Shown here: positions 31,186 to 39,208 of the stretch, piece after piece
Layout: each line of letters starts with the position of its first letter
Position numbering within the stretch: the first letter of the stretch is position 1
Source of the DNA: Streptomyces albidochromogenes
GTDB taxonomy: Bacteria; Actinomycetota; Actinomycetes; Streptomycetales; Streptomycetaceae
NCBI RefSeq assembly: GCF_005981925.1
Contig: NZ_VBVX01000019.1
Coordinates: 1 to 41,042 of the forward strand
Length of the DNA: 41,042 bases
Reading direction: 5' to 3'
Translations under genes and position numbers: made by a program
The notes under the pieces: generated by a model
Database searches by the model: none
What the model was told of the DNA's origin: nothing
What the model saw: the letters and a program-made list of their open reading frames with translations, nothing else

Positions 31186-31220
31186 CAGAGGGCCCTTACC
31201 GGGTAGGTAAGGGCCCTCTG
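31186..31220 (+). terminator. Terminator after tRNA-Pro
   Basis: A perfect 15-bp hairpin: CAGAGGGCCCTTACC (31186-31200), loop GGGTA, and its exact complement (31206-31220). It is 16 bases beyond the tRNA. Confidence 0.85.
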
Positions 31221-31369
31221 GCGTTGCCGTGTGTGGTGTCCGGGGCGTAGGCCGCCATTCGGATCACCGGCGGCCGTCCTTCCGGTGATTGCCGGGCCTG
31301 TCGCGAGCGAGGTGGGTGTCGCGGAGGTAGGAGCAGAGGACGAATCCGGAACCGGCGAGGAGATCAGCC

Positions 31370-31654
31370 ATGTACGCAGCAGTCCGGCGGTACGAAGGGG
31401 TGACCGATCCGGCCGAGGCGGGACGCCTGGTGAACGAGAGGTTCGTGCCGCTCATGCGCCAGGTCCCCGGCTTCGTGGCCTACTACTGGCTCGATGCCGG
31501 GAACGGCGTCATGGTGTCGACCAGCGTCTTCGAGGACCGGGCCGGCGCCGAGGAATCGGTCGCGAAGGCGGCGGACTTCGTGCGGGACAACCTCGCGTCC
31601 CTGCTGCCCAACCCTCCCCACGTCCTGGCCGGGGAGGTCGTGGCTTCCGCCTAG
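31370..31654 (+). CDS. Small monooxygenase-fold (ABM-like) protein
   Basis: A 94-residue protein with the length and pattern of the dimeric alpha+beta barrel family (antibiotic biosynthesis monooxygenase domain and relatives): MYAAVRRYEG as the first strand, VPGFVAYYWLDAGNGVMVSTSVFED as the central strands, then a helix with SVAKAADFV. The function could be quinone or heme-related oxidation, or only ligand binding. GAGGAG lies seven bases before the ATG. It is a single-gene unit between two hairpins. The first 200 bases upstream hold the tRNA terminator and nothing else recognisable. Confidence 0.75.
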   Translation: MYAAVRRYEGVTDPAEAGRLVNERFVPLMRQVPGFVAYYWLDAGNGVMVSTSVFEDRAGAEESVAKAADFVRDNLASLLPNPPHVLAGEVVASA

Positions 31655-31718
31655 CGGCGTTCGAGCCGTGGCTCGGGCGGGGGCCCGAAGCCCACACCCG
31701 GCGCTGTCGTACCAGGTC

Positions 31719-31751
31719 AAGGGCCTGATCCTCGTGGAGGGTCAGGCCCTT
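31719..31751 (+). terminator. Terminator after ABM-like gene
   Basis: AAGGGCCTGA (31719-31728) and its exact complement TCAGGCCCTT (31742-31751) form a 10-bp stem, with a short inner CCTC/GAGG pairing. Confidence 0.75.
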
Positions 31752-31804
31752 CCCGTGTCTCCGGCCGGCAGCCGCACCGGCTGTTCCCGGGTGCGCTGAC
31801 ATCG

Positions 31805-31870
31805 CCTGACAGGTAACGGCGGCCGCTGTCAGGCCGCTGTCCGCCGGCTGTCAGGGGAGCTCGGCATCGT
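31805..31870 (+). promoter_or_regulatory. SARP-type triple direct repeat before exporter operon
   Basis: Three 11-mers stand head to tail: GCTGTCAGGCC (31825-31835), GCTGTCCGCCG (31836-31846), GCTGTCAGGGG (31847-31857), sharing GCTGTCxG. A fourth copy in inverse orientation, CCTGACAG, is at 31805-31812. Heptamer repeats at 11-base spacing, ending about 8 bases before the -10, are the binding layout of SARP regulators. CATCGT at 31865-31870 is a plausible -10, about 9 bases after the last repeat. The repeats are seen; SARP binding is inferred. Confidence 0.6.
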
Positions 31871-31915
31871 CGTGGTCATCGAGAACGACGAGGACCTGAC
31901 GAGGAGATGTTGAAC

Positions 31916-32875
31916 ATGGCGTACGCGATCCGGGCCGAGGGACTGGTCAAGAAGTACGGCGACTTCACGGCCCTGGACGGCGTCGACCTGGAGGTCCCGG
32001 CCGGCAAGGTCGTCGGCGTCCTGGGGCCCAACGGCGCCGGCAAGACCACCACCGTGCGCATCCTGGCCACGCTGATGCGCCCCGACGCCGGGCACGCCAC
32101 CATCGGCGGGCACGACATCGTCAAGGACCCGGTGAAGGTCCGGCAGCTGATCGGGCTGACGGGTCAGTACGCCTCCGTGGACGAGACCCTGTCCGGCGCC
32201 GAGAACCTGGTGCTCATCGGGCGGCTGCTCGGCCTGTCCCGGCGCGACGCGAAGGCGCGGGCGGCCGCGCTCCTGGAGAGCTTCTCCCTCGCCGAGGCGG
32301 CCCGCAAGCCGATCGCCACCTTCTCCGGCGGCATGCGGCGGCGCCTGGACCTGGCCGCCTCCCTGGTCGGCCGGCCGCGGGTCCTCTTCCTGGACGAGCC
32401 CACCACCGGCCTCGACCCGCACGCCCGGCAGGAAGTCTGGGACGTCGTACGGGAACTGGTCGCCGACGGCTCCACGGTGTTGCTCACCACGCAGTACCTG
32501 GAGGAGGCCGACCAGCTCGCCGACTCCATCACCGTCTTCGACAAGGGCCGCAAGGTCGCCGAAGGCCGGCCCGGTGAGCTCAAGCGCCGCGTCGGCGGCC
32601 AGATCCTCCAGGTCCGGCCCACCGTGGCCGCCGACGTGCCGCTGGTGGCCGGGATGCTCGCCGAGCTGACCGGTCACGCCCCCGCGCAGGACTCCGGCGT
32701 ACTCACCGTGCCGGCCGACGAACCGCTCATCGTCGCCGCGGTCGCCCGCCGCCTGGACGGCGCCGGCATCACAGCCGACGAACTCGGCCTTCGCCTGCCC
32801 AGCCTGGACGAGGTCTTCCTCGCCCTGACCGGCCACGCGCCCGCCGTCACCGGCGACCAGCCCGTCGCCGTCTGA
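31916..32875 (+). CDS. DrrA-like ABC transporter ATPase
   Basis: A 319-residue ABC ATPase of the daunorubicin-resistance (DrrA) family, the cytosolic motor of a two-gene drug exporter. Walker A is GPNGAGKT (37-44), the Q-loop is in LTGQYASVD, the signature is FSGGMRRRLDLA (136-147), Walker B is VLFLDEPTTGLD (156-167), and TTQYLEEADQLAD carries a Gln in the H-loop position, as in DrrA. The C-terminal 90 residues form the DrrA accessory domain (ELGLRLPSLDEVFLALTG). ATG 31916 is chosen since GAGGAG is nine bases upstream; ATG 31907 would be too close. The permease follows 50 bases later. Confidence 0.93.
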   Translation: MAYAIRAEGLVKKYGDFTALDGVDLEVPAGKVVGVLGPNGAGKTTTVRILATLMRPDAGHATIGGHDIVKDPVKVRQLIGLTGQYASVDETLSGAENLVLIGRLLGLSRRDAKARAAALLESFSLAEAARKPIATFSGGMRRRLDLAASLVGRPRVLFLDEPTTGLDPHARQEVWDVVRELVADGSTVLLTTQYLEEADQLADSITVFDKGRKVAEGRPGELKRRVGGQILQVRPTVAADVPLVAGMLAELTGHAPAQDSGVLTVPADEPLIVAAVARRLDGAGITADELGLRLPSLDEVFLALTGHAPAVTGDQPVAV

Positions 32876-32925
32876 GCCCGCCGCTCCCCCACTTACGCGA
32901 AGACTCCCCCCGAGAGGACCCCGAC

Positions 32926-33741
32926 ATGAGCACCCAGCCCCTCAGCGCCCACGCCGAGCTCCCCGGCCGTATCGGCCTCGCGCAGACCGCACAGCACAGC
33001 CTCGCCCTCGCCGGCCGCGGCGTCACCAAGTTCATGAAGTCGCCCATCCAGCTGGTCGACGTGATCCTCACCCCGATCATCAGCCTGCTGATGTTCGTCT
33101 ACCTCTTCGGGGAGGCCATGTCCGGCGGCGACACCGACCGCTACCTGCAGCTCGTCACCCCCGGCGTCATGGTCATGGCCGTCTTCCAGGCCAGCGTCGG
33201 CATCGGAGCCTCGCTCTGCGCCGACGCCAGCACCGGCATCTTCGACCGGTTCCGCAGCATGCCGATCGCCCGCTCCAGCCCTCTGATCGGCGCCGTACTC
33301 GCCGACATCATCCGCTACGTCGTCTGCCTGGGCACCCTGGTCGTCCTCGCCCTGGTCATGGGCTACCGCGTCCAGACCGGCCCGGTCGCCTCGCTCGCCG
33401 CGCTCGCCCTGCTCGTCGGCTTCGCCCTCAGCTTCTCCTGGATCTCGGTGTACCTCGGCATGCTCATCAAGAACCCCGCCTCCGTGCAGGGCCTGATGAC
33501 CATCCTGATCCTGCCGCTCACCTTCGCCAGCAACGTCTTCGTCCCCCGGGACGACATGGCCGGCTGGCTCCAGGCCTGGTCCGACGTCAACCCCGTCTCC
33601 CTGGTCGCCGACGCGGTCCGCGGACTGCTCAACGGCGGCCCGGTCGCCGACTCCCTGTTCGGCACCTTCGCCTGGATGGCCGGCGTGGTCGTGGTCTTCT
33701 TCCCGCTGGCCATGCGCGCCTACCGCAAGAACGCCGGCTGA
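32926..33741 (+). CDS. DrrB-like ABC-2 permease
   Basis: A 271-residue ABC-2-type permease with six membrane helices, partner of the preceding ATPase. The start region (SLALAGRGVTKFMKSPIQLVDVILTPIISLLMFVYLFG) is typical of DrrB, and LPLTFASNVFVPRDDMAGWLQAWSDVNPVS is the ABC-2 signature. GAGAGG precedes the ATG. The cargo is not evident: such pairs export antibiotics or other hydrophobic compounds and often guard the producer. No biosynthetic gene cluster is visible next to it, so self-resistance to a compound made elsewhere or broad efflux are both possible. Confidence 0.92.
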   Translation: MSTQPLSAHAELPGRIGLAQTAQHSLALAGRGVTKFMKSPIQLVDVILTPIISLLMFVYLFGEAMSGGDTDRYLQLVTPGVMVMAVFQASVGIGASLCADASTGIFDRFRSMPIARSSPLIGAVLADIIRYVVCLGTLVVLALVMGYRVQTGPVASLAALALLVGFALSFSWISVYLGMLIKNPASVQGLMTILILPLTFASNVFVPRDDMAGWLQAWSDVNPVSLVADAVRGLLNGGPVADSLFGTFAWMAGVVVVFFPLAMRAYRKNAG

Positions 33742-33759
33742 TCCTCCGGTGACAGGCCC

Positions 33760-33800
33760 GCCGGGCGGGGTCCGCACGCACAGTGCGGACCCCGCCCGGC
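33760..33800. terminator. Perfect 18-bp bidirectional terminator
   Basis: GCCGGGCGGGGTCCGCAC (33760-33777), loop GCACA and its exact complement (33783-33800) separate the exporter operon from the convergent regulator gene. Confidence 0.88.
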
Positions 33801-33828
33801 TGTCCGCGTGGGCGCGCGTGCCGTCGTG

Positions 33829-36800
33829 TCAGATCCGCGCCACCGCCCGCAGGGTCTCCGCCTCCAGCCACCGCAGCGCGTCCTCGCGGGAGTACGCCGC
33901 CCCCTCGTCGTACGCCTTCTTGAAGCCCTCCTCGCCCAGCGTCGCCACGATCCGGTCGACCAGCTCGCGCCACTCCGGCTCGCCCCAGTCGAAGGCGCCG
34001 CGCATCACCTGGCTCATGCCGAGCGACCTGGCGCCCTCTTCGGGAGCGCCCTCCAACGTGCGTATGCCACCGAGCAGTTCGGCCACCCAGGCGAGCGCGG
34101 CGCCCGCTCCCTGGCCGAACAGGGAGCCGGCCGCCTCGGGGAGCAGGGCCCTGGCCCGTACGGCGTCCCCCTCGGCGAGACGGTTCTCGATGCGGGTGCT
34201 GACGATCAGGTCGCGGGCCAGCTCCCGCAGGGCGGGGCGGCGGGCGCTCAGTGCCTCCAGACGGTCGAGGGTCGCGTCGGACCGCGCCAGGTCGCCGGCT
34301 CTGCGGTGCACATTGGCCAGGCCCACCAGGATGTTGGCCTCCAGGCGCAGCTGTCCGTGCTCGCGGGCCTGCCGGTGTGCGGCGTGCAGATCGCGGAAGG
34401 CGCCCTCCAGGTCGCCGCTGCGCCGGCGCTCGCGGGCGAGCCGGGCCTTGCTGAGGTAGAGGTAGTCCTCGGTGCCGAGCTCGGAGCTGAGTGCCACGGT
34501 CCGTTCGAAGGTGGCGATGGCCTGGGGGTACTCGCCGCGCAGGGAGTGGTCGCGGCCGATCGGGAACAGGCTCATCACGAGCCCCCAGCGGTCGCCCACC
34601 TCTTCGAAGCCGCGCAGTGCCTCGATCCGGGACTCGGCGCCGGTGACCAGGTCGCCCTGTTCGGTGAGGGCGAAGTCCCGTGCCAGGTGGGCGCTGGCCC
34701 GCACCCAGGGGTCGGGGGATTCGAGGGGGTCCTGGCCGGCGGTCGCGCCCGGCCCCGACCCGTCGGCGGTGAAGGAGACCCGGGACATCCGCAGGAGCAG
34801 TACGGCCGGGTGGAACTCGCGCGCCGTCGCCGACTCGCTCTCGGCGGCCGGACGTTCCCCGCCCCCTGCCCCCGGCGTGCCCGGTGCCCGCGGGGTGTCC
34901 GGTCCGACGGCCTCCGCCAGGTACGTGTCGAGGTGGGTGCTCATCCCCCTGATCCCCCAGTACCAGAACATGGCTCTGGCGAAGCGTGCGGACAGCTCCC
35001 CGTCCCGGGCGTCGACGACCGAGCGCAGCGCGAGGACGAGGTTGTCGTGTTCGGCGTCGAAGACCGCGATCGCGCGCAGTTGCTCGCCGGTGCGCAGGCG
35101 CGGTTCGTACTCTTCGGCGAGGGCCAGGAAGTAGGCGGCGAAGCGCTGGGTCACGGCATCGGTGGGTTCGGCGTCGGCGAGCCGCCGCGCGGCGTACGCC
35201 CGTACCGTCTCCAGCATCCGGTAGCGCGGCTCGCCCGCCCCCTCGTCGACGGTGTGCACCAGCGATTTCTCGACCAGGGCGTCCAGGACGTACGGGATGT
35301 CGTCGGCCGGGAGCGACGGGTCCGCGCAGACCGCTTCGAGCGCGGCGACGGTCGCACCGCCCGGGAACACCGAGAGCCTGCGGGCGAGGGTCCGCTCGGG
35401 TTCGTCGAGCAGGTCCCAGCTCCACTCGACGAGCGCGAGCAGGGTGCGCTGGCGGGGCAGGGCGGTGCGGCTGCCCGAGGCGAGGAGGCGGAAGCGGTCG
35501 TCGAGGCGCCGCGCGATCTGCTCGACGCTCATCGAGCGGAGCTTCGCCGCGGCCAGTTCGAGGGCGAGCGGCACCCCGTCGAGCCGCCGGCAGACCTCGA
35601 CGACGGCGTCCAGGGTGGTGTCGTCGAGCGTGAAGTCCGGCCGGACTCCGACGGCCCGGTCGACGAAGAGGCGGACGGCGGGCGACTGCGCGGCCTCGGC
35701 GGGCTCCGGTGACCCCGTCGGCACGTCGAGGGGGCCGAGGTGGCACAGGGACTCGCCGGTGATGGCGAGGGCCTCGCGGCTGGTGGCGAGGATCCGCAAC
35801 TCCGGCAGCTGGTCGAGGAGTTCCGCGGCGAGTTCCGCCGCCGCCTCGACGAGGTGCTCGCAGTTGTCGAGCAGGAGCAGCGCGTCGCCGCTGCCGAACA
35901 GTGTGGCCATGCGCTCGACCGGGGTGGCCCGCTGCCCCGGGCCGGCGTCGTAGAGGCGGCCGTCGGTGGAGCTTAGGGCGCCGAGCACCGCGTCGGCCAG
36001 CTGGTCCGGTGCGCTCACGCCGGCGAGCGGCACGAACCAGACACGGCCGCGCGCGTGGGCGCGGTCCCGGGTGGCCGCTTCCAGGGAGAGCCGGGTCTTG
36101 CCCGCGCCACCGGGGCCGACGATGGTGACGAGCCGGTGGCGGACCAACTGGTCGGCGAGCCGGCTCAGTTCCTCGTCGCGGCCGATGAAACTGGTCAGCC
36201 TGGCCGGGAGGCGGCTCGGTGCGGCCTCGGCCCGCTCGACGGGCGTCTCCAGCTCACCTCGCAGCAGGGCCAGGTGGATCTCCCGCAGGTCGGCCGACGG
36301 ATCGACGCCGAGTTCGTCGCCGAGCCGCTCCCGCACCGCCTCGTACACCGCGAGGGCGTCGGACTGCCGCCCGGCCGCGGCCAGCGCCCGCATCCGCAGC
36401 CCGGCGACCCGCTCACTCAACGGCCGCTCCGCCCCGGCCGCTTCGAGGTCGGCCAGTACCTCTCCGTACCGTCCGAGCCGCAGCTCGGCATCGCAGCGGT
36501 CCTCGGTGGCCGCGGTCCGCACATCGTCGAGCCGGGTGGCCACGGGGGCGGCGAACGGGGCGTCCAGGACATCGACGAGCGCCGGGCCCTGCCACAGCCC
36601 GAGCGCCGTGGTGAGCAGCGAGGCCGCCTCGTCGGCCCGCCCGGCCGCGAGTTCCCGCCGCCCGCGAGCGGTCAGGTCCTCGAAGCGGTGTACGTCCACG
36701 TCCTCGGCCCGCACCGAGAGGCGGTAGCCGCCGGACGCGGACTCCACCGTCGCGTGCCCGCGCAGCGCCCTGCGCAGCCGGGACACCAGCGCCTGCAGCG

Positions 36801-36987
36801 CGTTGGCCGCGTCGGCGGGCGGCTCCTCCCCCCACAGGCCGTCGACGAGCGAGTCGGCGGACACCGCCCGGCCCTCGTCGAGGGCGAGCCTGGCGAGGAG
36901 CATCCGCAGCCGGACGCCGCCCACCTCCACCGGCGTCCCCTCGTCGGCGTACACCTGTATCGGCCCAAGCAACTTCACGCGCACCAC
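33829..36987 (-). CDS. Large SARP/AfsR-type regulator (BTAD-NTPase-TPR)
   Basis: A 1052-residue regulator. Residues 1-95 are an OmpR-type winged helix (VRLRMLLARLALDEGRAVS, ALVSRLRRAL), 97-245 the BTAD domain (RFEDL, AERPLSERVAGLRMRAL, LGVDPSADLREIH), and about 262-560 an NTPase of the NB-ARC/AP-ATPase kind with P-loop GPGGAGKT (291-298) and LLLLDNCEHL. The rest is TPR-like helices (AIATFERTVALSSELG, DLEGAFRDLHAAHRQAREHG). SARPs activate secondary-metabolite genes through 11-base repeats; large ones need ATP and a ligand or phosphorylation. GTG 36987 or 36984 follows GGGGGAG. It is convergent with the DrrAB-like exporter, whose promoter carries such repeats. Its own signal is unknown. Confidence 0.92.
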   Translation of the reverse strand: MVRVKLLGPIQVYADEGTPVEVGGVRLRMLLARLALDEGRAVSADSLVDGLWGEEPPADAANALQALVSRLRRALRGHATVESASGGYRLSVRAEDVDVHRFEDLTARGRRELAAGRADEAASLLTTALGLWQGPALVDVLDAPFAAPVATRLDDVRTAATEDRCDAELRLGRYGEVLADLEAAGAERPLSERVAGLRMRALAAAGRQSDALAVYEAVRERLGDELGVDPSADLREIHLALLRGELETPVERAEAAPSRLPARLTSFIGRDEELSRLADQLVRHRLVTIVGPGGAGKTRLSLEAATRDRAHARGRVWFVPLAGVSAPDQLADAVLGALSSTDGRLYDAGPGQRATPVERMATLFGSGDALLLLDNCEHLVEAAAELAAELLDQLPELRILATSREALAITGESLCHLGPLDVPTGSPEPAEAAQSPAVRLFVDRAVGVRPDFTLDDTTLDAVVEVCRRLDGVPLALELAAAKLRSMSVEQIARRLDDRFRLLASGSRTALPRQRTLLALVEWSWDLLDEPERTLARRLSVFPGGATVAALEAVCADPSLPADDIPYVLDALVEKSLVHTVDEGAGEPRYRMLETVRAYAARRLADAEPTDAVTQRFAAYFLALAEEYEPRLRTGEQLRAIAVFDAEHDNLVLALRSVVDARDGELSARFARAMFWYWGIRGMSTHLDTYLAEAVGPDTPRAPGTPGAGGGERPAAESESATAREFHPAVLLLRMSRVSFTADGSGPGATAGQDPLESPDPWVRASAHLARDFALTEQGDLVTGAESRIEALRGFEEVGDRWGLVMSLFPIGRDHSLRGEYPQAIATFERTVALSSELGTEDYLYLSKARLARERRRSGDLEGAFRDLHAAHRQAREHGQLRLEANILVGLANVHRRAGDLARSDATLDRLEALSARRPALRELARDLIVSTRIENRLAEGDAVRARALLPEAAGSLFGQGAGAALAWVAELLGGIRTLEGAPEEGARSLGMSQVMRGAFDWGEPEWRELVDRIVATLGEEGFKKAYDEGAAYSREDALRWLEAETLRAVARI

Positions 36988-37254
36988 GGCGGTCTCCCCC
37001 TCCGGACCGGTCGGCCCCCCAGGCGTTGATCATTTCTCCAACGCCGGGTCAGCATCACCCAACCGGCGCCCCCGGTAAAGGGCTTGCGGCGCCGGCCGGA
37101 GCTCGATGTGCGCGAGCGAGGAGCGAGAGCGACGCGTACTCGGCCGTGGCTCCCGGACCGAGTGGAGGCCGCCGGGGTTCGCGGATACGCCACCCAGTCG
37201 TGCAAGGCGTCGATACGCTGCCGAGATCTTGTCGTCCGTACGACCGGAGGTGCG

Positions 37255-39117
37255 ATGCAAGCTGGTGACGTCAAGCTCGGAAAGGTCTTCGCCAACGACC
37301 ACCAGAGCGTGATTCCGATCTTCCAGCGGCCCTACGTCTGGGATCAGGAGCGCAACTGGGAGCCCCTGTGGGGCGATGTCCGCACCGCGGCCGAGGAGGT
37401 GGAGGCCGAGGCCGGGGAGGGTGGCGGGGGCGGACCGGCGAAGGCGCGTACGTACTTTCTGGGCGCCGTGGTCGTGCAGGAGCGACACCGGCCGCCGCGG
37501 CGGCTCGCATCGTCGCACATCATCGACGGCCAGCAGCGCATGACGACCTTGCAGGTCCTCTTCGCAGCGGCTCGCGCCGTGTCTCAGGGGCTGGGAGCGC
37601 ACAGTGTGGCCGGCCGCTTCACGAGCCTGCTGGAGAACCGGGCCGAGACCGTCCACGAGGCCTTCCCGGACGACCGCTACAAGGTGTGGCCCCTTCCGCA
37701 GGACCGGGACGCCTTCCTGTGGGCCGTACGCCGGGACGAGGACCAGCGGGCCGCGCCCGACGCGCAGCACCGGCTCGTCAGGGCCCGCTCGTGGTTCGAG
37801 CAGGAGATCGGCGACTGGGCGAGGGGGGCGGAGAAGCCCGTTCAGCGGCTGGACGACCTCTACTACACCCTTCAGGAGCGGATGCAGCTCGTCGAGATCG
37901 TTCTCGACGCCGGCGACGACCCGCAGGTCATCTTCGAAGCGCTCAATCATCGCGGTGTGCGGCTCGACGCGGCCGACCTGGTGAAGAACCTGCTCTTCCA
38001 GACGGTGGACGCCCAGGGCGAGCACCACCGCGCCGAACAACTGCTCATGCGGGGGTGGTTGCCGCTGGACGCCGAGCCGTGGCGCGGCCAGGTCACGACC
38101 GGACGTATCAAACGTGCCCTGGTCGACCTGCTCCTGGCGTACTGGCTGACGGTCCACAAGCGCGAGGACGTGCTGGTGGAGCACCTCTTCGCCGACTTCA
38201 AGACGTGGCTGCGGAACAGCGGCGCGCAGGCGGCCGACGTCATCCTGGACATCAGGCACTACGCCGACACCTATCTGCGGCTGCGGGAACTGCCCATGAC
38301 CAGTCCGACGGGGCGGCTCCTCGACCGCATGCAGACCATGACGGCGACCCCGTGGCCGGTTCTGCTGTACCTGCACGCGACGGACGCCGTGCCGGAGGAG
38401 CAGCGTGCGATCGCGGCCCGGGCGATCGACTCGTTCCTCATGCGGCGGGCCGTCTGCCTGCTGACGTCCAAGGACTACAACCGGCTGTTCGTGCAGGTCC
38501 TCGCCGATGTACGGCAGAGCGACCCGTCCGGGGCCGGTGACGCCGTCGTACGGAGCCTGCGGGGACAGACCGCCGAAGCCCGCCTGTGGCCCGACGACAA
38601 CATGTTCCTGAACGCGCTGCTCGCGCCGGACCTCTACCGCCGCTCCTACCGTGCCCGCCTCAAGGCGTTGCTCGTGGGGCTGGAGAACCACATGCGGACG
38701 CCCAAGACCGAGACGGGCCCCGTCCTGTCGAGTACGGACGCGAGCCTGAACATCGAGCACATCCTCCCGCAGAAGTGGGAGACGCACTGGCCGCTGACCG
38801 ACGGTGATGGTGACGGTGACTACGAGAAGCGGCTGAAGCGGCGTCAGGACGCCGTGCACCAGCTGGGCAACCTCACGCTCGTCACCACGAAACTCAACCC
38901 GTCACTGAGCAACCAGGCGTGGGGGCGAAAGAAGGAGGAGCTCCGCTCTCACAGCCTGATGCGTCTCACCACTTCGTCCGTTCTCTCCGCACCGGAGGGG
39001 CTCGGCGCGCACGGGGGCGGCGAGACGTGGGCCGCCGCCTGGGACGAGGACCGGGTCGCCCTGCGCGGTTCGTGGCTCGCTCGTGCCGCTCTCCACGCCT
39101 GGCCGCTCCTCGGCTGA
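37255..39117 (+). CDS. DUF262-DUF1524 (GmrSD-like) putative restriction nuclease
   Basis: A 620-residue protein fusing two domains. DUF262 (about 1-300) has IPIFQRPYVWD (20-30) and IIDGQQRMTTL (89-99), whose DGQQR is a nucleotide-hydrolysis motif. DUF1524 at the C-terminus has NIEHILPQKW with H502 and P505, then QLGNLTLVTTKLNPSLSN with N539 and a following GRKKEEL, the His-Me-finger nuclease layout. GmrSD and related enzymes (BrxU, SspE) cut phage DNA with modified bases, sometimes depending on phosphorothioation. No modification genes are adjacent, so it may act alone as a type IV enzyme. ATG 37255 follows GGAGG closely; the frame is open to 37084. Divergent from the SARP gene by 267 bases that show no clear motif. 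Confidence 0.88.
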   Translation: MQAGDVKLGKVFANDHQSVIPIFQRPYVWDQERNWEPLWGDVRTAAEEVEAEAGEGGGGGPAKARTYFLGAVVVQERHRPPRRLASSHIIDGQQRMTTLQVLFAAARAVSQGLGAHSVAGRFTSLLENRAETVHEAFPDDRYKVWPLPQDRDAFLWAVRRDEDQRAAPDAQHRLVRARSWFEQEIGDWARGAEKPVQRLDDLYYTLQERMQLVEIVLDAGDDPQVIFEALNHRGVRLDAADLVKNLLFQTVDAQGEHHRAEQLLMRGWLPLDAEPWRGQVTTGRIKRALVDLLLAYWLTVHKREDVLVEHLFADFKTWLRNSGAQAADVILDIRHYADTYLRLRELPMTSPTGRLLDRMQTMTATPWPVLLYLHATDAVPEEQRAIAARAIDSFLMRRAVCLLTSKDYNRLFVQVLADVRQSDPSGAGDAVVRSLRGQTAEARLWPDDNMFLNALLAPDLYRRSYRARLKALLVGLENHMRTPKTETGPVLSSTDASLNIEHILPQKWETHWPLTDGDGDGDYEKRLKRRQDAVHQLGNLTLVTTKLNPSLSNQAWGRKKEELRSHSLMRLTTSSVLSAPEGLGAHGGGETWAAAWDEDRVALRGSWLARAALHAWPLLG

Positions 39118-39196
39118 CGGTCGCAGCGGCGGGCGGACGACGGGGGCGGCCCGGTGGCCGGGACACCGGGGCGGGACCGCTGTCAGTGGGGCGGAG

Positions 39197-39202
39197 CAGA
39201 AT
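39197..39202 (+). promoter_or_regulatory. -10-like element of S9 peptidase gene
   Basis: CAGAAT is followed by AGGGGG and then ATG 39209. The G run is too close to act as a good ribosome site, so a leaderless message is likely. Confidence 0.35.
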
Positions 39203-39208
39203 AGGGGG

